The notes: generated by a model not told the origin, from the sequence alone. Shown: positions 32,646 through 43,039, counted from the stretch's first letter. The stretch is 54,754 nt of DNA from Bacteroidota bacterium (GCA_947496065.1 CANMBF010000017.1:1-54754), one strand, 5' to 3'. Translations and numbers: made by a program.

Positions 32646-34331
32646 TTATGATAATTGGTTTTCAGCTAAATCTAAAAGATATTTTAACATTAACTGAAGT
32701 CCTGTCGTTACAGTCCCTTTTTTTGTTGCATCATTGGGCGATGCCAAATAATCATTCCAAGCATTGGTCCAATAGTAATCGTTACTCTGACCGAACAACA
32801 GGGTACTTTGTTTCAAGGTGGTTTTCGAAGCGGTGGATAAGTCAATCGGTAATAGTAAATCGATGGCGTCTTGAATTAATTTTGTTGGATCCTCAGGACT
32901 CGCTAACTGTTTTGCAAAAGCAATCACATCGGCTTGTAATTTTTTACCAGTTTTATACTGATAACCCACCACCGTTAAACCAACGGTAATAGATATGCGC
33001 TTTGGAAGGGTATCTGAATTTAACCATGATTCAGTGAATTGGGGTGTTTGATAATAGGCTGGCCAGCCCGATACATTGGGTGGATTACCAATCATCATAC
33101 CAGCATAAGCGCCTAAAGTAAACATCGAATACCAGGCCTGGTATTGGTCTTCGACAGTTGTCGATGGATATTGTAAGTTAAATACTTTTGAGCATGTCGA
33201 AATCACTTCGATAGGGTTTTTAATATTGCAACCCATGTTATTAGGGTCAAAGAAATGTTGACTTTTTAGTAAAGCCGTTACCAATGGTTTGACGTCCCAA
33301 TTGGTTTTAAAATCATTGGCCAATGGAATAATAATATTGGTTTCAATGTTTGCATCAATGACATAATAAACAAAGTAACGGTAGAGTCTTCGTACAATAT
33401 AACGCGCTACCACATCGCTCTTCGCAAATATCATATTCAATAAATCATCGGTTTCTAAAGCCCCATTGGCGCCCGTTTGGCCGGTAATGGTGGTATTGCC
33501 AAAGAAAGAAGAGAAAGTTTTATTGGAAGTTTCATGCGTTGTTGAATTAAAGAACGAGGTGTAATTGGTATTGTTGATTCGCCACCCAGTTAAAACTTTT
33601 GCTGCATTTTTAACGTCATCTTCCGTGTATTGACTATCAGGGCCTTTGCCAAGGGTAAATAACTCCATTAATTCTCTTGCATAATTTTCGTCAGGTGCTG
33701 TTTTAGTGTTGACATATCCATTCAGATAAACCAACATGGCAGGATCAGTGGTAACGCTTTTTACAAAGGTTCTAAAGTTACCCAAACAATTATCGCGCAA
33801 AAGCTTGTGGTGGTTATAAGCAATAATAGGACTGCCAACATTCTCAACCTCTGTAGAAAAATGATTGTGCCAAAATAGGGTCATTTTTTCCCTAATATTT
33901 CTGTCAGGATTTAATATTTGCTGCATCCACCAAGCATACAATGAATTCCGCCTTTTATTTGTAAAATTATTGTCGTCTGGTCCGTTTACCCAAGTGCTGC
34001 CAGCCGAAATATTAGGATCGATGAGGGTTGAAGTGTTATAGCCATTTAAAGGTGGCAATGGAGGATTCACAGGTGTGGTCATAATATAATCTACCGCATC
34101 ACTCATGGTCATGGCTGCAAAAAAATCGACATCGGCTTTTGTAAAACCAAAAAGTGTTCGTCTTAATAAATGGATGGCTTCTGCGCGACCCCATGTACCC
34201 GAAAAAGGTGTAATTGAAGCGACTCCTAAATCAAGGTGGTCAGGTAGTTTTTGGTTCTGGATATCTAAAACCGGGTCTTTAACTGGTGTTTTGCCTGTAA
34301 TTGTTTGTGTTATAAATGCTCTTCTTTCCAT
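32646..34331 (-). CDS. DUF1800 domain-containing protein
   Basis: The 561-residue product matches DUF1800: WGRAEAIHLLRRTLFGF, MTLFWHNHFSTEV, YARELMELFTLGKGP and GWPAYYQTPQF. DUF1800 proteins are nearly always next to DUF1501 proteins, as here, in Bacteroidota and Planctomycetes. The biochemical role is unknown. The N-terminus (MERRAFITQTITG) resembles exported members, although no strong signal peptide is visible. It is the first gene of the pair, with an AT-rich 275-base gap to the divergent metK. Confidence 0.9.
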   Translation of the reverse strand: MERRAFITQTITGKTPVKDPVLDIQNQKLPDHLDLGVASITPFSGTWGRAEAIHLLRRTLFGFTKADVDFFAAMTMSDAVDYIMTTPVNPPLPPLNGYNTSTLIDPNISAGSTWVNGPDDNNFTNKRRNSLYAWWMQQILNPDRNIREKMTLFWHNHFSTEVENVGSPIIAYNHHKLLRDNCLGNFRTFVKSVTTDPAMLVYLNGYVNTKTAPDENYARELMELFTLGKGPDSQYTEDDVKNAAKVLTGWRINNTNYTSFFNSTTHETSNKTFSSFFGNTTITGQTGANGALETDDLLNMIFAKSDVVARYIVRRLYRYFVYYVIDANIETNIIIPLANDFKTNWDVKPLVTALLKSQHFFDPNNMGCNIKNPIEVISTCSKVFNLQYPSTTVEDQYQAWYSMFTLGAYAGMMIGNPPNVSGWPAYYQTPQFTESWLNSDTLPKRISITVGLTVVGYQYKTGKKLQADVIAFAKQLASPEDPTKLIQDAIDLLLPIDLSTASKTTLKQSTLLFGQSNDYYWTNAWNDYLASPNDATKKGTVTTGLQLMLKYLLDLAENQLS

Positions 34332-34556
34332 AAGGCTGAATGATATTTTATTAGACTAGATAATTATTTAAAGGTTGTTTCTTAGATAGAACTTTTTATC
34401 AAAAATAATCATAATATTTAATAATCAATATTAACTTTTTAACAAAATTAATTCACCTCTCCATTACCAAATGTTATTTTTTAATAGGCTTTCATTCATC
34501 TATTGGCTTTATTGATGTGCTCCTGAGATTCAAATATTAACAAAAAAATCAAACTA

Positions 34557-34587
34557 TTGGCGAACACAATTTTAAAACTTACTTTTG
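34557..34587 (+). promoter_or_regulatory. promoter of metK
   Basis: TTG (34557-34559), a 20-base spacer and TACTTTTG (34580-34587) fit the Bacteroidota consensus. The start codon is 20 bases downstream, so the 5' leader is short. No SAM riboswitch is apparent in the leader or the rest of the intergenic region. Confidence 0.75.
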
Positions 34588-34606
34588 CACAAATTTTAAA
34601 AATATA

Positions 34607-35860
34607 ATGCCCTATTTATTTACATCTGAATCTGTTTCTGAAGGTCATCCAGATAAAATTGCCGACCAAATCAGCGATGCGCTGATCGATAATTTCTTGG
34701 CCTTCGACCCTCAAAGTAAAGTAGCTTGCGAAACGTTAGTTACCACTGGTCAAGTAATATTGGCTGGCGAAGTAAAATCAAAAGCCTATCTCGATGTGCA
34801 ATCAATCGCTAGAGATGTCATTAAGAAAATTGGTTATACAAAAAGTGAATACATGTTCGAAGCCAATTCATGTGGTGTGCTATCTGCTATCCATGAGCAA
34901 AGTGCCGATATTAATCAAGGGGTAGATAAAAAGAAAAAAGAGGAACAAGGCGCTGGCGACCAAGGGATGATGTTTGGTTATGCCACCAACGAAACCGATA
35001 ATTATATGCCATTGGCTTTAGATTTAGCGCATGCAATCCTTATTGAGTTGGCCGCTTTGAGAAGAGAAAACAAAGCCATCAAATATTTGAGACCAGATGC
35101 TAAAAGCCAAGTGACTTTAGAGTACAGTGATAAAAATGAGCCTATCAGAATCGATGCTATTGTGGTTTCAACACAACACGATGATTTTGATAACGAAGCG
35201 AAAATGTTGGCCAAAATTAAAAAAGATATTGTCGATATTTTAATTCCAAGAATTAAAACCAAATACCCACAATACAAAAGTTTATTCAATAGCAAAATTA
35301 AATACCATATCAACCCAACTGGTAAATTTGTAATCGGTGGTCCGCATGGTGATACTGGTTTAACTGGAAGGAAAATCATTGTTGATACCTATGGCGGTAA
35401 AGGCGCACACGGTGGTGGTGCATTCAGTGGCAAAGATCCAAGCAAAGTGGATAGAAGTGCGGCTTATGCAACCCGCCACATCGCTAAGAATTTAGTGGCT
35501 GCTGGTTTGTGTAAAGAGGTATTGGTGCAAGTAAGTTATGCCATTGGTGTAGCGCAGCCAACCAGTATCAATGTGAACACTTACGGCACTTCGAAAGTAA
35601 AAATGAGCGATGGCGAAATTGGGAAAATGGTGGAAAGTATTTTCGATATGCGTCCTTACTTCATTGAGCAACGTTTGAAATTAAGAAACCCAATCTATAG
35701 CGAAACCGCTGCTTATGGTCACATGGGAAGAAAAAATGAAACCGTTACCAAATCATTCTTCACACCCGATGGAAAAGAGAAAAAAGTAAAAGTTGAATTG
35801 TTCACTTGGGAGAAATTAGATTACGTAGAAAAAGTAAAAAAAGCATTTAAGTTAAAATAA
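34607..35860 (+). CDS. metK: S-adenosylmethionine synthetase
   Basis: MetK makes S-adenosylmethionine from methionine and ATP. The 417-residue length and the motifs [56 protein letters not shown] and [19 protein letters not shown] match the family throughout. A strong promoter lies 20 bases upstream and a stem-loop terminator directly follows, so it is monocistronic. The start codon gives the standard [17 protein letters not shown]. Confidence 0.98.
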   Translation: MPYLFTSESVSEGHPDKIADQISDALIDNFLAFDPQSKVACETLVTTGQVILAGEVKSKAYLDVQSIARDVIKKIGYTKSEYMFEANSCGVLSAIHEQSADINQGVDKKKKEEQGAGDQGMMFGYATNETDNYMPLALDLAHAILIELAALRRENKAIKYLRPDAKSQVTLEYSDKNEPIRIDAIVVSTQHDDFDNEAKMLAKIKKDIVDILIPRIKTKYPQYKSLFNSKIKYHINPTGKFVIGGPHGDTGLTGRKIIVDTYGGKGAHGGGAFSGKDPSKVDRSAAYATRHIAKNLVAAGLCKEVLVQVSYAIGVAQPTSINVNTYGTSKVKMSDGEIGKMVESIFDMRPYFIEQRLKLRNPIYSETAAYGHMGRKNETVTKSFFTPDGKEKKVKVELFTWEKLDYVEKVKKAFKLK

Positions 35861-35880
35861 TTACTAAACGATTTATATTT

Positions 35881-35910
35881 AAAAATGCCCCAAAATACGG
35901 GGCATTTTTT
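35881..35910. terminator. terminator of metK, probably bidirectional
   Basis: AAAAATGCCCC pairs with GGGGCATTTTTT around a 7-base loop. The A/T flanks make it work on both strands; on the minus strand it would end the small broken gene next to it. Confidence 0.92.
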
Positions 35911-35912
35911 GT

Positions 35913-36197
35913 TTAATCATTTTCCCATTTTCTGCTTTTTCTTCCTGCTCGCTGGTGTAAATGCCAAGGGTCATGATTGACCAGCTTGCGAGGCAACCAA
36001 TGCAAGGATCCAACATGAATAAAACTTGCAAATGCTCCTTTATACTTTAAAATCGCAGGTCATCCGTGAATGCCACCAAACATTTTAGGTTCTCCTTTTA
36101 CAATGGGTTTCGACCCATATACAAATAATATTTTCAAGGGGTCATTTACGCAAACCCTCAGGCTAACAAAGAGAAGAATTATAAGTAAATGTTTCAC
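35913..36197 (-). pseudogene. small exported-protein gene interrupted by an in-frame TGA
   Basis: On the minus strand a frame starts at GTG 36195-36197 with a signal-like KHLLIILLFVSLRVCV, continues LKILFVYGSKPIVKGEPKM and GGIHG, hits TGA at 36060-36062, and then runs on in the same frame as PAILKYKGAFASFIHVGSLHWLP to a TAA at 35913-35915. The protein-like composition on both sides of the stop suggests one 95-codon gene broken by a single change (GGA to TGA would explain it). I do not recognise the family with certainty. Recoding is possible but there is no evidence for it. Confidence 0.5.
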
Positions 36198-36296
36198 AGG
36201 TTGAATGTGCAATGTCTATGCAAATCTATACAAATAAATTATGTGCGTATTATTTAATGGCTTTCTGCCTAAATTTAAGTTTATTTGAAAATATTT

Positions 36297-37781
36297 ATGT
36301 CACCAGTTTTATTTTTCACAGTCATTGTTTTATATTTTTTAGCGCTTATTATTATTAGCCGAATTACGGCTCAGCATGCCAATAGCAATACCTATTTTAT
36401 AGGTAATAAACAATCGCCATGGTACCTTGTGGCCTTTGGAATGTTAAGCGATTCTTTAAGTGGTGTAACCTACATCTCGGTGCCAGGGGCTGTGCTCAAC
36501 CAATCACTTACCTACCTACAAGTCGTATTTGGCTATTTCATTGGCTATTTTATAATTATCTATTTATTACTGCCCTTGTATTACCGATTAAATCTAATTT
36601 CAATCTACACTTACTTGCAAAAACGTTTTGGGAAAAATGCCCAAAAAACAGGCGCTTTCTTTTTTCTTATTTCTCGTTTGCTAGGTGCTGGCGGAAGATT
36701 AATGTTGGCCATTGGTGTTATGCAGTTGTTTATTTTCGAACAATACCATATCCCCTTTGCTTTAACGGCTTCAATTTTCATTGGTCTCATGCTATTGTAT
36801 ACTTATAAAGGGGGTATCAAAACCTTGGTATATACCGATGCCTTTCAATCTTTGTTTTTAATTTTAGGGGTTGTCTTATCAATTGTCGCCATTGCAACGC
36901 AACTCGATTTTAATGTGAGCGAAGTATACGAAAACATGGCCCATAGTAAATACAGTAAAGTATTCGAAACCGATTGGTTAAAAGGCAATTTTTGGGTGAA
37001 GGACATTGTTGCAGGGGCGCTTTTTACCGTTGCCATGACTGGTCTCGACCAAAACATGATGCAGAAGAATTTAAGTTTGAAGTCTTTAAAGGAGGCACAA
37101 AAAAACATGCTTTGGTTTAGTTTTGTGATGCTCATCATCAGTACACTTTTTGTTGCTTTAGGGGCCTTGCTTTATCAGTTTGCCGATACAAAAGCCATTG
37201 TACTTGCAACCGATGCTTCTGGTAAAATTATAACAGATAGTGTATTCCCGGCTTTGGCCCTTGGTCATTTTGGAGCCCTTACGGCATTGGCTTTTATCAT
37301 TGGTTTAACAGCTGCTACCTTTAGCAGTGCCGATTCTGTTTTAGCAACTTTAACTACCTCTTTTTGTATCGATTTTTTAAGGTTTGGCGATGGCAATACG
37401 GCCTCGGATGTTAAACAAAAAAACATACGCCATGCCGTGCACATTGGATTTGCAATAGCACTATTGTTGGTCATTCTTGTATTGCGCTATGCCATCGATA
37501 GCAGAGCCACCATTAAATTAATACTAGCCATGGCTTCACTAACATATGGTCCTCTCATTGGTTTGTTCGCTGCAGGTTTGTTTACTAAAATAAAATTCAA
37601 TGATAAATGGATCCCAATAATCTGCCTAATATCTCCTGTGGTTTGTTATTTTTTAAATATTTATGATAAAGCATTGTTGGGAGGCTATGATTTTGGAAAT
37701 GAAATTATTTTAGTGAATGGTTTGTTAACCTTTTTATTTTTATTATTATTGAAGAATAAAGATAATGAACTCACTCTCTGA
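36297..37781 (+). CDS. sodium:solute symporter (SSS family)
   Basis: The product is a polytopic membrane protein of about 494 residues with roughly 13 hydrophobic helices. The N-terminal ISRITAQHANSNTYFIGNKQ followed by WYLVAFGMLSDSLSGVTYISVPG matches the sodium:solute symporter family (SLC5-like) seen in Bacteroidota. The substrate (sugar, amino acid, nucleoside or sialic acid) cannot be told from sequence. I choose the ATG at 36297; a TTG 12 bases upstream is in frame but less likely. It overlaps the LOG gene by 17 bases, so the two are probably co-transcribed. Confidence 0.9.
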   Translation: MSPVLFFTVIVLYFLALIIISRITAQHANSNTYFIGNKQSPWYLVAFGMLSDSLSGVTYISVPGAVLNQSLTYLQVVFGYFIGYFIIIYLLLPLYYRLNLISIYTYLQKRFGKNAQKTGAFFFLISRLLGAGGRLMLAIGVMQLFIFEQYHIPFALTASIFIGLMLLYTYKGGIKTLVYTDAFQSLFLILGVVLSIVAIATQLDFNVSEVYENMAHSKYSKVFETDWLKGNFWVKDIVAGALFTVAMTGLDQNMMQKNLSLKSLKEAQKNMLWFSFVMLIISTLFVALGALLYQFADTKAIVLATDASGKIITDSVFPALALGHFGALTALAFIIGLTAATFSSADSVLATLTTSFCIDFLRFGDGNTASDVKQKNIRHAVHIGFAIALLLVILVLRYAIDSRATIKLILAMASLTYGPLIGLFAAGLFTKIKFNDKWIPIICLISPVVCYFLNIYDKALLGGYDFGNEIILVNGLLTFLFLLLLKNKDNELTL

Positions 37782-38481
37782 CGAAGAAAAAATAAAAAAG
37801 GCATTTGCCAATAAAAAATGGCCCGAAATTCAAAGTACCAATTCTTGGATGGTTTTCAAAGTAATGGCCGAATTTGTAAATGGTTTAGAAAGCATGGCCC
37901 GTATTGGTCCATGTGTTAGTGTTTTCGGTAGTGCTCGCACCTTACCCGAACACCCTGCTTATCAATTGGCAAGCGATATTGCTTTTAAATTAAGTCAAGC
38001 GGGCTATGGTGTTATCACTGGTGGCGGCCCAGGCATAATGGAGGCCGCCAATAAAGGCGCTAAAGAAGCCAAAGGTAAATCGGTTGGTTTAAATATAAAG
38101 TTGCCGTTCGAGCAACATCCTAACCCCTATATCGATTACGATAAATTAGTCAACTTCGATTACTTCTTTGTGCGCAAAGTTATGTTGATGAAGTTTGCAC
38201 AAGGTTTTATAGTTTTACCTGGTGGTTTAGGCACCCTCGATGAATTGTTCGAAGCACTTACATTGGTGCAAACCAATAAACAAGCCAAGTTCCCAATTAT
38301 TTTGGTAGGTACTTCTTATTGGTCGGGCCTAATCGAATGGATTAAAAAAGTAATGTTAGAAGATGGGCACTACATTTCGCCAGAAGATATGTTCTTGTTT
38401 AAAATAGTTGACACAGCCGATCAAGCAGCTTCAGAGATTTTCGACTTTTACAGTAAATACACCATTAGCCCTAATTTTTAA
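37765..38481 (+). CDS. LOG family protein (TIGR00730, cytokinin riboside 5'-monophosphate phosphoribohydrolase-like)
   Basis: The 238-residue product has the family motifs VFGSARTLPEHP, ITGGGPGIMEAANKGA and LPGGLGTLDELFEAL (the PGGxGTxxE motif). LOG proteins split nucleoside monophosphates into base and ribose 5-phosphate; in bacteria without cytokinins they work in nucleotide salvage. It overlaps the symporter gene at its start, and the DUF3857 lipoprotein follows after 13 bases, giving a possible four-gene run. Confidence 0.94.
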   Translation: MNSLSDEEKIKKAFANKKWPEIQSTNSWMVFKVMAEFVNGLESMARIGPCVSVFGSARTLPEHPAYQLASDIAFKLSQAGYGVITGGGPGIMEAANKGAKEAKGKSVGLNIKLPFEQHPNPYIDYDKLVNFDYFFVRKVMLMKFAQGFIVLPGGLGTLDELFEALTLVQTNKQAKFPIILVGTSYWSGLIEWIKKVMLEDGHYISPEDMFLFKIVDTADQAASEIFDFYSKYTISPNF

Positions 38482-38494
38482 AATAGCCTTTCTT

Positions 38495-40681
38495 ATGTCT
38501 AAAAGAATTATCCAAGCATCCCTAATTCTAGGTCTCGTAGCCTGCTCTAGTCCTAAAATTCATATTCCCTATATCTACGAAGGACGTTTTGTTTATTATG
38601 GGGAGAATGAGGTCAAATCAACTGCCTATTCAATTAAGGAGGCAGGTAAATTAGCCGAGGAATATCCTGATGAATCTATACTCAACGATGAAATAAAAAT
38701 CACCATGCGATTTGAAAAGAATGATGTTTATGATTCTGCTGCCTTTTCTAAATTAGCCGATAATGCAAAAAAAACTAAATCTAAAAAGGACCAAGAAATA
38801 GCCAAGATGGAGGCCGAAATGAAAAAGAAAACTGGGCGCCTTGGAAATAAAGAATTAGAAGAGTTGCTCAATACTAAAGACGATGCGGACGATGAATTAA
38901 CTGAATTTCCTATTCCCGATGGCGAAATATTTACCTCTACAAAATTTGAATATGAATACACCACATTAAAAGATTTTGTGAGCGAACCGTTTGTGGTTTA
39001 CTATAACTCAATGACCAATGCAAAAAACTTTAGTTTTAAAATCAATGATGTAAAAGTTGACCTAGAAAAGAATAAGGAAAAAAGTTCAAATAGTGATTAT
39101 TTTAAAACAGATTCACGCAATTTGGTGTATGATATGAGCCTGCCTGTGCGCGGTACACGGGTAAATGCACGCTATTTAGAGAATTGCCGAGATGCTAAAT
39201 TTAATAGTCAAATCTATATTCTCGAAGATCATCAAACAGAAAAAAAGACCATCAAAATAAGCAAGCCAGATTGGTTAGATTTCGAAATTATCGAAAAGAA
39301 TTTCGAAGGACTCGATTATAAAAAAGAGGAAGTCATTGAATCTAATAAGTCGGATGAAGATACTGAAAGTAACAGCAATAAGAAAACATCAAAATACATT
39401 GTTTACACATTTAAAAATTTAAGTCCTGCGCAAACCTATAAGGGTGGTCGAGGCCCAAGCTATAACCAACCACTGCTCTATATTCATTATAAATCTTTAG
39501 GTGTAGGCGAAAAGCAAAAAACTATTTTTAATTCTACTGACGATATGTACCGTTGGTACCGTCTTGTTACTGGAACACTTCAAAATGATACAACTAAATT
39601 TTCAAGTTTTACAAAAAATTTGGTTAAGAATGCAAAAACAGATGATGAGAAGATTAAAACAGTTTTTTACTGGATGCAAGATAATATTCACTACTTGGCA
39701 TTCGAAGATGGTATTGCTGGATTTCGCCCCGATGAATGCAGCAATGTGTTTTCCAAAAAATTTGGCGATTGCAAAGGCATGGCCAATCTTACAAAAAATA
39801 TGTTGAAAGTCTTAGGCTTCGATGCGCGCATGGTTTGGATTGGTACAAGACGTCAGAATTTTAATTATGATATTCCTGGATTGCCTGTCGATAACCACGC
39901 GATATGTGCAGTCAGAATCCATGGTAAGTTCTTGTTTTTAGATGCCACCGAAACATATTGTACCATGGGTAATTATGCTAACCGTATTCAAGGACGAAGA
40001 TGCATTGTCGAAAATGGTGCTGCCTATTCAGTAGAACGCATACCAGAATTTGAGTCGAGTCACAACGAAGAATTTACGCAAGAAACAATTACACGCATTG
40101 GTCATAAGTTGATGGTTGATGGTCATAAAAAATTCAAAGGCGAAAGCAAAATTGATTTTTTACGCAGCTATAATTTAATCAAAACCCAAAAGAAAGATGA
40201 ATTTTTATTCAATTATCTTACCAAAGAACGCTTAGCCATTAATGCAAAAAATATTGTAAGTTCAGATTTAACAAACCGCGATATTGATCCTGATATTAGA
40301 TACAATTTAGAAGTTGATAACCACGCTTTTTTCAATGGTGATAAGCAATATGTCAATCTAGAATGGGATAATTATTTCTCGGGTTTTAATTTTGATTCCA
40401 TTCGTAAGGTAGATTATGATTTTGGGTTCAAGGTGAATGTGCACAAACAAATTACCTTGATACTCGGTGCTGAAAGGGCAAATAACCTACCTGCACCTGT
40501 CACTATCGATAATGCCTATTATCAATTTAATTTAAATATTAAACAGGTTAATAATACACTTATTTACACCTGCGATTTAATTACCAAGCAAGATTACATA
40601 CCAGCCAGTATGTTTAAAACATTTAATGCCGATTCCGAAAAGTTAACTGAGTTTTATAATACTTATATTGAACTAAACTAA
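38495..40681 (+). CDS. DUF3857 lipoprotein with active-looking transglutaminase domain
   Basis: About 728 residues from the chosen ATG (38495). It has a lipoprotein signal (ILGLVACSSP, lipobox VAC). After a beta-rich N-terminal domain (DUF3857) comes a transglutaminase-like domain with Cys in FGDCKGMANLT (near residue 425), His in DNHAICAV and Asp in FLDATETY, the three residues of the cysteine-protease-type triad. A C-terminal DUF2569/DUF3858-like domain follows. An upstream in-frame start (38408) lies inside the LOG gene and lacks a signal peptide. Substrate unknown; envelope protein or peptide crosslinking or cleavage is plausible. Charged Lys/Glu/Asp stretches occur between residues 60 and 140. 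Confidence 0.85.
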   Translation: MSKRIIQASLILGLVACSSPKIHIPYIYEGRFVYYGENEVKSTAYSIKEAGKLAEEYPDESILNDEIKITMRFEKNDVYDSAAFSKLADNAKKTKSKKDQEIAKMEAEMKKKTGRLGNKELEELLNTKDDADDELTEFPIPDGEIFTSTKFEYEYTTLKDFVSEPFVVYYNSMTNAKNFSFKINDVKVDLEKNKEKSSNSDYFKTDSRNLVYDMSLPVRGTRVNARYLENCRDAKFNSQIYILEDHQTEKKTIKISKPDWLDFEIIEKNFEGLDYKKEEVIESNKSDEDTESNSNKKTSKYIVYTFKNLSPAQTYKGGRGPSYNQPLLYIHYKSLGVGEKQKTIFNSTDDMYRWYRLVTGTLQNDTTKFSSFTKNLVKNAKTDDEKIKTVFYWMQDNIHYLAFEDGIAGFRPDECSNVFSKKFGDCKGMANLTKNMLKVLGFDARMVWIGTRRQNFNYDIPGLPVDNHAICAVRIHGKFLFLDATETYCTMGNYANRIQGRRCIVENGAAYSVERIPEFESSHNEEFTQETITRIGHKLMVDGHKKFKGESKIDFLRSYNLIKTQKKDEFLFNYLTKERLAINAKNIVSSDLTNRDIDPDIRYNLEVDNHAFFNGDKQYVNLEWDNYFSGFNFDSIRKVDYDFGFKVNVHKQITLILGAERANNLPAPVTIDNAYYQFNLNIKQVNNTLIYTCDLITKQDYIPASMFKTFNADSEKLTEFYNTYIELN

Positions 40682-40693
40682 AAGTAATACCTC

Positions 40694-42907
40694 ATGAAAA
40701 TAATATCAATTTCAATTGTCTTCTACTTACTTTTAGCTGGTCATGTCATAGCACAGACTGAACATGAAAAAAAATATTTTGAAGAAATAATGGCCGATAC
40801 CGTTAAGAATGCATCCGTGGTTATTGTCAAAGATTACGAGGCCTATTCAATTAAAAAGTTCAATGCATTTGATTATAAAATAACAGTTGTTCTTCGCACC
40901 CAATACAAACTGAAGGATGCTTATGCCGTTGAAGCCTTCAGTACTTTGAATAAGACCAATGGCTTAAAAAAAATACTTATCACGCAAATAAAACCCAATG
41001 GAAACATCAAAACCATTTATTTTAAAGAAGATAAAAATTTCAATGAAGATCAGCCAGATGATAAGGTTAAATTGCACGAAGGTGAGGATGAGTTGGCTGT
41101 TGAAGATTTAGAAATTGGCGATGTTGTCGATTACCGTTATGAATACACCTATTCAACAACGGTGCCAACGTATGTCACCAAAGATATAAAAAATGGGCGA
41201 AACTATGGGGAAGAAAAGATTTTTAAAAATTCGAATACCTACCGTGATTTGCCCGATTTCTTAAAATTCTTGCAAGAGAAATATCCTTTATTAAGTTCAT
41301 ATAGTGTATTTGAAATGCCTGCTGAACTCAATTTGATTCAAAAAGCCATTAACTGCGACTACCGTTTTGTTGAATCGAAAACAAGTGATGGTAAACTATT
41401 TGAATGTCGCATAGGATACGTTAAAGCCTATAAAGATGAATTATTTACATATAAAAATGTTGACTTGCCAGTAATTAAGTACACTCTGGTAAATACCGCA
41501 AATGCAAAAATGCATAATTTGTATCCCTATCAATTTGAACATACTAGTGTTACGAGCGATGAAATTGCAAAATTTGGTCGTTCTTTCTATAAAGATCCAA
41601 AACTGATATCGAAATATTTATACTATACCTATTATTATAAGGATTATAAGGGTTATGCCTATGTGTCGGTCAATCAATTTATGAGTGCCTTTATCAAAAC
41701 CTTTGGTGCCAACAAGCAAAGTAAACTAGAGCTGTTAAATCTTTTTCATGATTATTTGTGTAATAACGATGAGTTAAATGTATGGCAATTTGGAAAAATG
41801 GATCTTGCGGTTTTGATGGCCCGCTTCTGCGATAAAATTAAACAGCCGTATAAGATGATGGCTGCCATGCATAAGTACACAGGAAAATGGGAAGACTTAG
41901 TGTATCCAAGTGAAATTAATTGGGGCCTTTATATCAAAGAAAATAACCAAGAAATTTTTATTTCAAATGCATACACAAATAGTAATATTTATGAAAAATA
42001 TGGCTCATTGTCGGGCACTGCTGTTATTTTATTTGATACAAAAATTGAAACCAAACCAATAACTGTTATTTATCCTGAAGTTAGCTATGGAGAAAATACA
42101 GTCAATTACGTGAGCAAGGTTGAATTAATGTCAGAGAAAAATAGTGTTTTCGATTATCATTTTACCAACGAATACACTTTTAAGGGGGCGCAAAAAGACA
42201 ATATAGATGATAATATCAGTGGTAATTTTTTCCCATCAACATTGTATACCAATGCCCAAAGTTATGGCTTGGTGAGTTATGGTTTGTATTCAAATGATAT
42301 GTTGAAAGATTCTGGCGTATTCTATCCTGAATTGCGACGTATTAACAGCAGTTATCAGACACGCAAGAAACTAGGCAAAGATGAAGATTTTAAAGCTTTT
42401 TTATATTCAGAATATCATTTTTCAAACATTATACTTGACAGTTTTAGAATTATAGAAGGCGAAGATTATGCCGATGATGCGAATGGACAATGTCGGTTTA
42501 AAGTTGAATTCAACTCAACTGATGTCATCAATCGCACAAGTGGCAATTTTCTATTGTTGAATTTAGGAAGATTAATTACCGAACAGCTAGAAATCAGTAA
42601 TTTTAATAACCAAGAAAGGAATACTAATTTCTACAATAGTAACCAAAAGGCTTTTTACTGGGATATAGAAGTCGATCTGCCAGCGGGATACAAGCCACTG
42701 AATTTACCCGATTTTAATAGTCATTTCGAAAATTCTGCAGGTATTTTTAATGCCACGGTTACCCAAGATGGACAAATGCTAAAGATCCATTTAGAGAAAA
42801 TTTACACTACCAATTATTTGCCAAAAGAGCAATGGAGCGACTTTACCACTTTTGTTCGACAGGCTGTTTTATATTACGAAAAACGACTTTTACTCGAAAA
42901 GGCATAA
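40694..42907 (+). CDS. DUF3857 exported protein, transglutaminase triad lost
   Basis: A 737-residue exported protein (signal MKIISISIVFYLLLAGHVIAQ) homologous in layout to the gene just upstream, with the same DUF3857-type start (AYSIKKFNAFDYKITVVL). Where the neighbour reads GDCKGMANLT it reads GKMDLAVLMARF, and where it reads DNHAICAV it reads EINWGLYIK, so the catalytic Cys and His are gone. It is therefore likely a structural or binding paralog. It starts 12 bases after the previous gene and probably follows it in one transcript. Tyr- and Asn-rich composition is notable. Confidence 0.8.
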   Translation: MKIISISIVFYLLLAGHVIAQTEHEKKYFEEIMADTVKNASVVIVKDYEAYSIKKFNAFDYKITVVLRTQYKLKDAYAVEAFSTLNKTNGLKKILITQIKPNGNIKTIYFKEDKNFNEDQPDDKVKLHEGEDELAVEDLEIGDVVDYRYEYTYSTTVPTYVTKDIKNGRNYGEEKIFKNSNTYRDLPDFLKFLQEKYPLLSSYSVFEMPAELNLIQKAINCDYRFVESKTSDGKLFECRIGYVKAYKDELFTYKNVDLPVIKYTLVNTANAKMHNLYPYQFEHTSVTSDEIAKFGRSFYKDPKLISKYLYYTYYYKDYKGYAYVSVNQFMSAFIKTFGANKQSKLELLNLFHDYLCNNDELNVWQFGKMDLAVLMARFCDKIKQPYKMMAAMHKYTGKWEDLVYPSEINWGLYIKENNQEIFISNAYTNSNIYEKYGSLSGTAVILFDTKIETKPITVIYPEVSYGENTVNYVSKVELMSEKNSVFDYHFTNEYTFKGAQKDNIDDNISGNFFPSTLYTNAQSYGLVSYGLYSNDMLKDSGVFYPELRRINSSYQTRKKLGKDEDFKAFLYSEYHFSNIILDSFRIIEGEDYADDANGQCRFKVEFNSTDVINRTSGNFLLLNLGRLITEQLEISNFNNQERNTNFYNSNQKAFYWDIEVDLPAGYKPLNLPDFNSHFENSAGIFNATVTQDGQMLKIHLEKIYTTNYLPKEQWSDFTTFVRQAVLYYEKRLLLEKA

Positions 42908-43039
42908 GTCTATTCAATCCACGTTTTTTAGCGTTTCTTGTGACTCAAATTAACTTTTGTCTAAAATTTTAACAGATTATAGTCATAAAGTTTGTTAAGC
43001 CCGAACTATTTTAAGTAATTCGCACCACAAAAAATTTGT

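Noticed and set aside
32648-32989. 113-residue plus-strand frame inside the DUF1800 gene
   Set aside because: Lies antisense to a well-supported gene and shows no domain.
34332-34606. SAM riboswitch before metK
   Set aside because: The promoter lies only 20 bases from the start codon, so there is no room for an aptamer, and I see no SAM-I/II-like fold in the gap.
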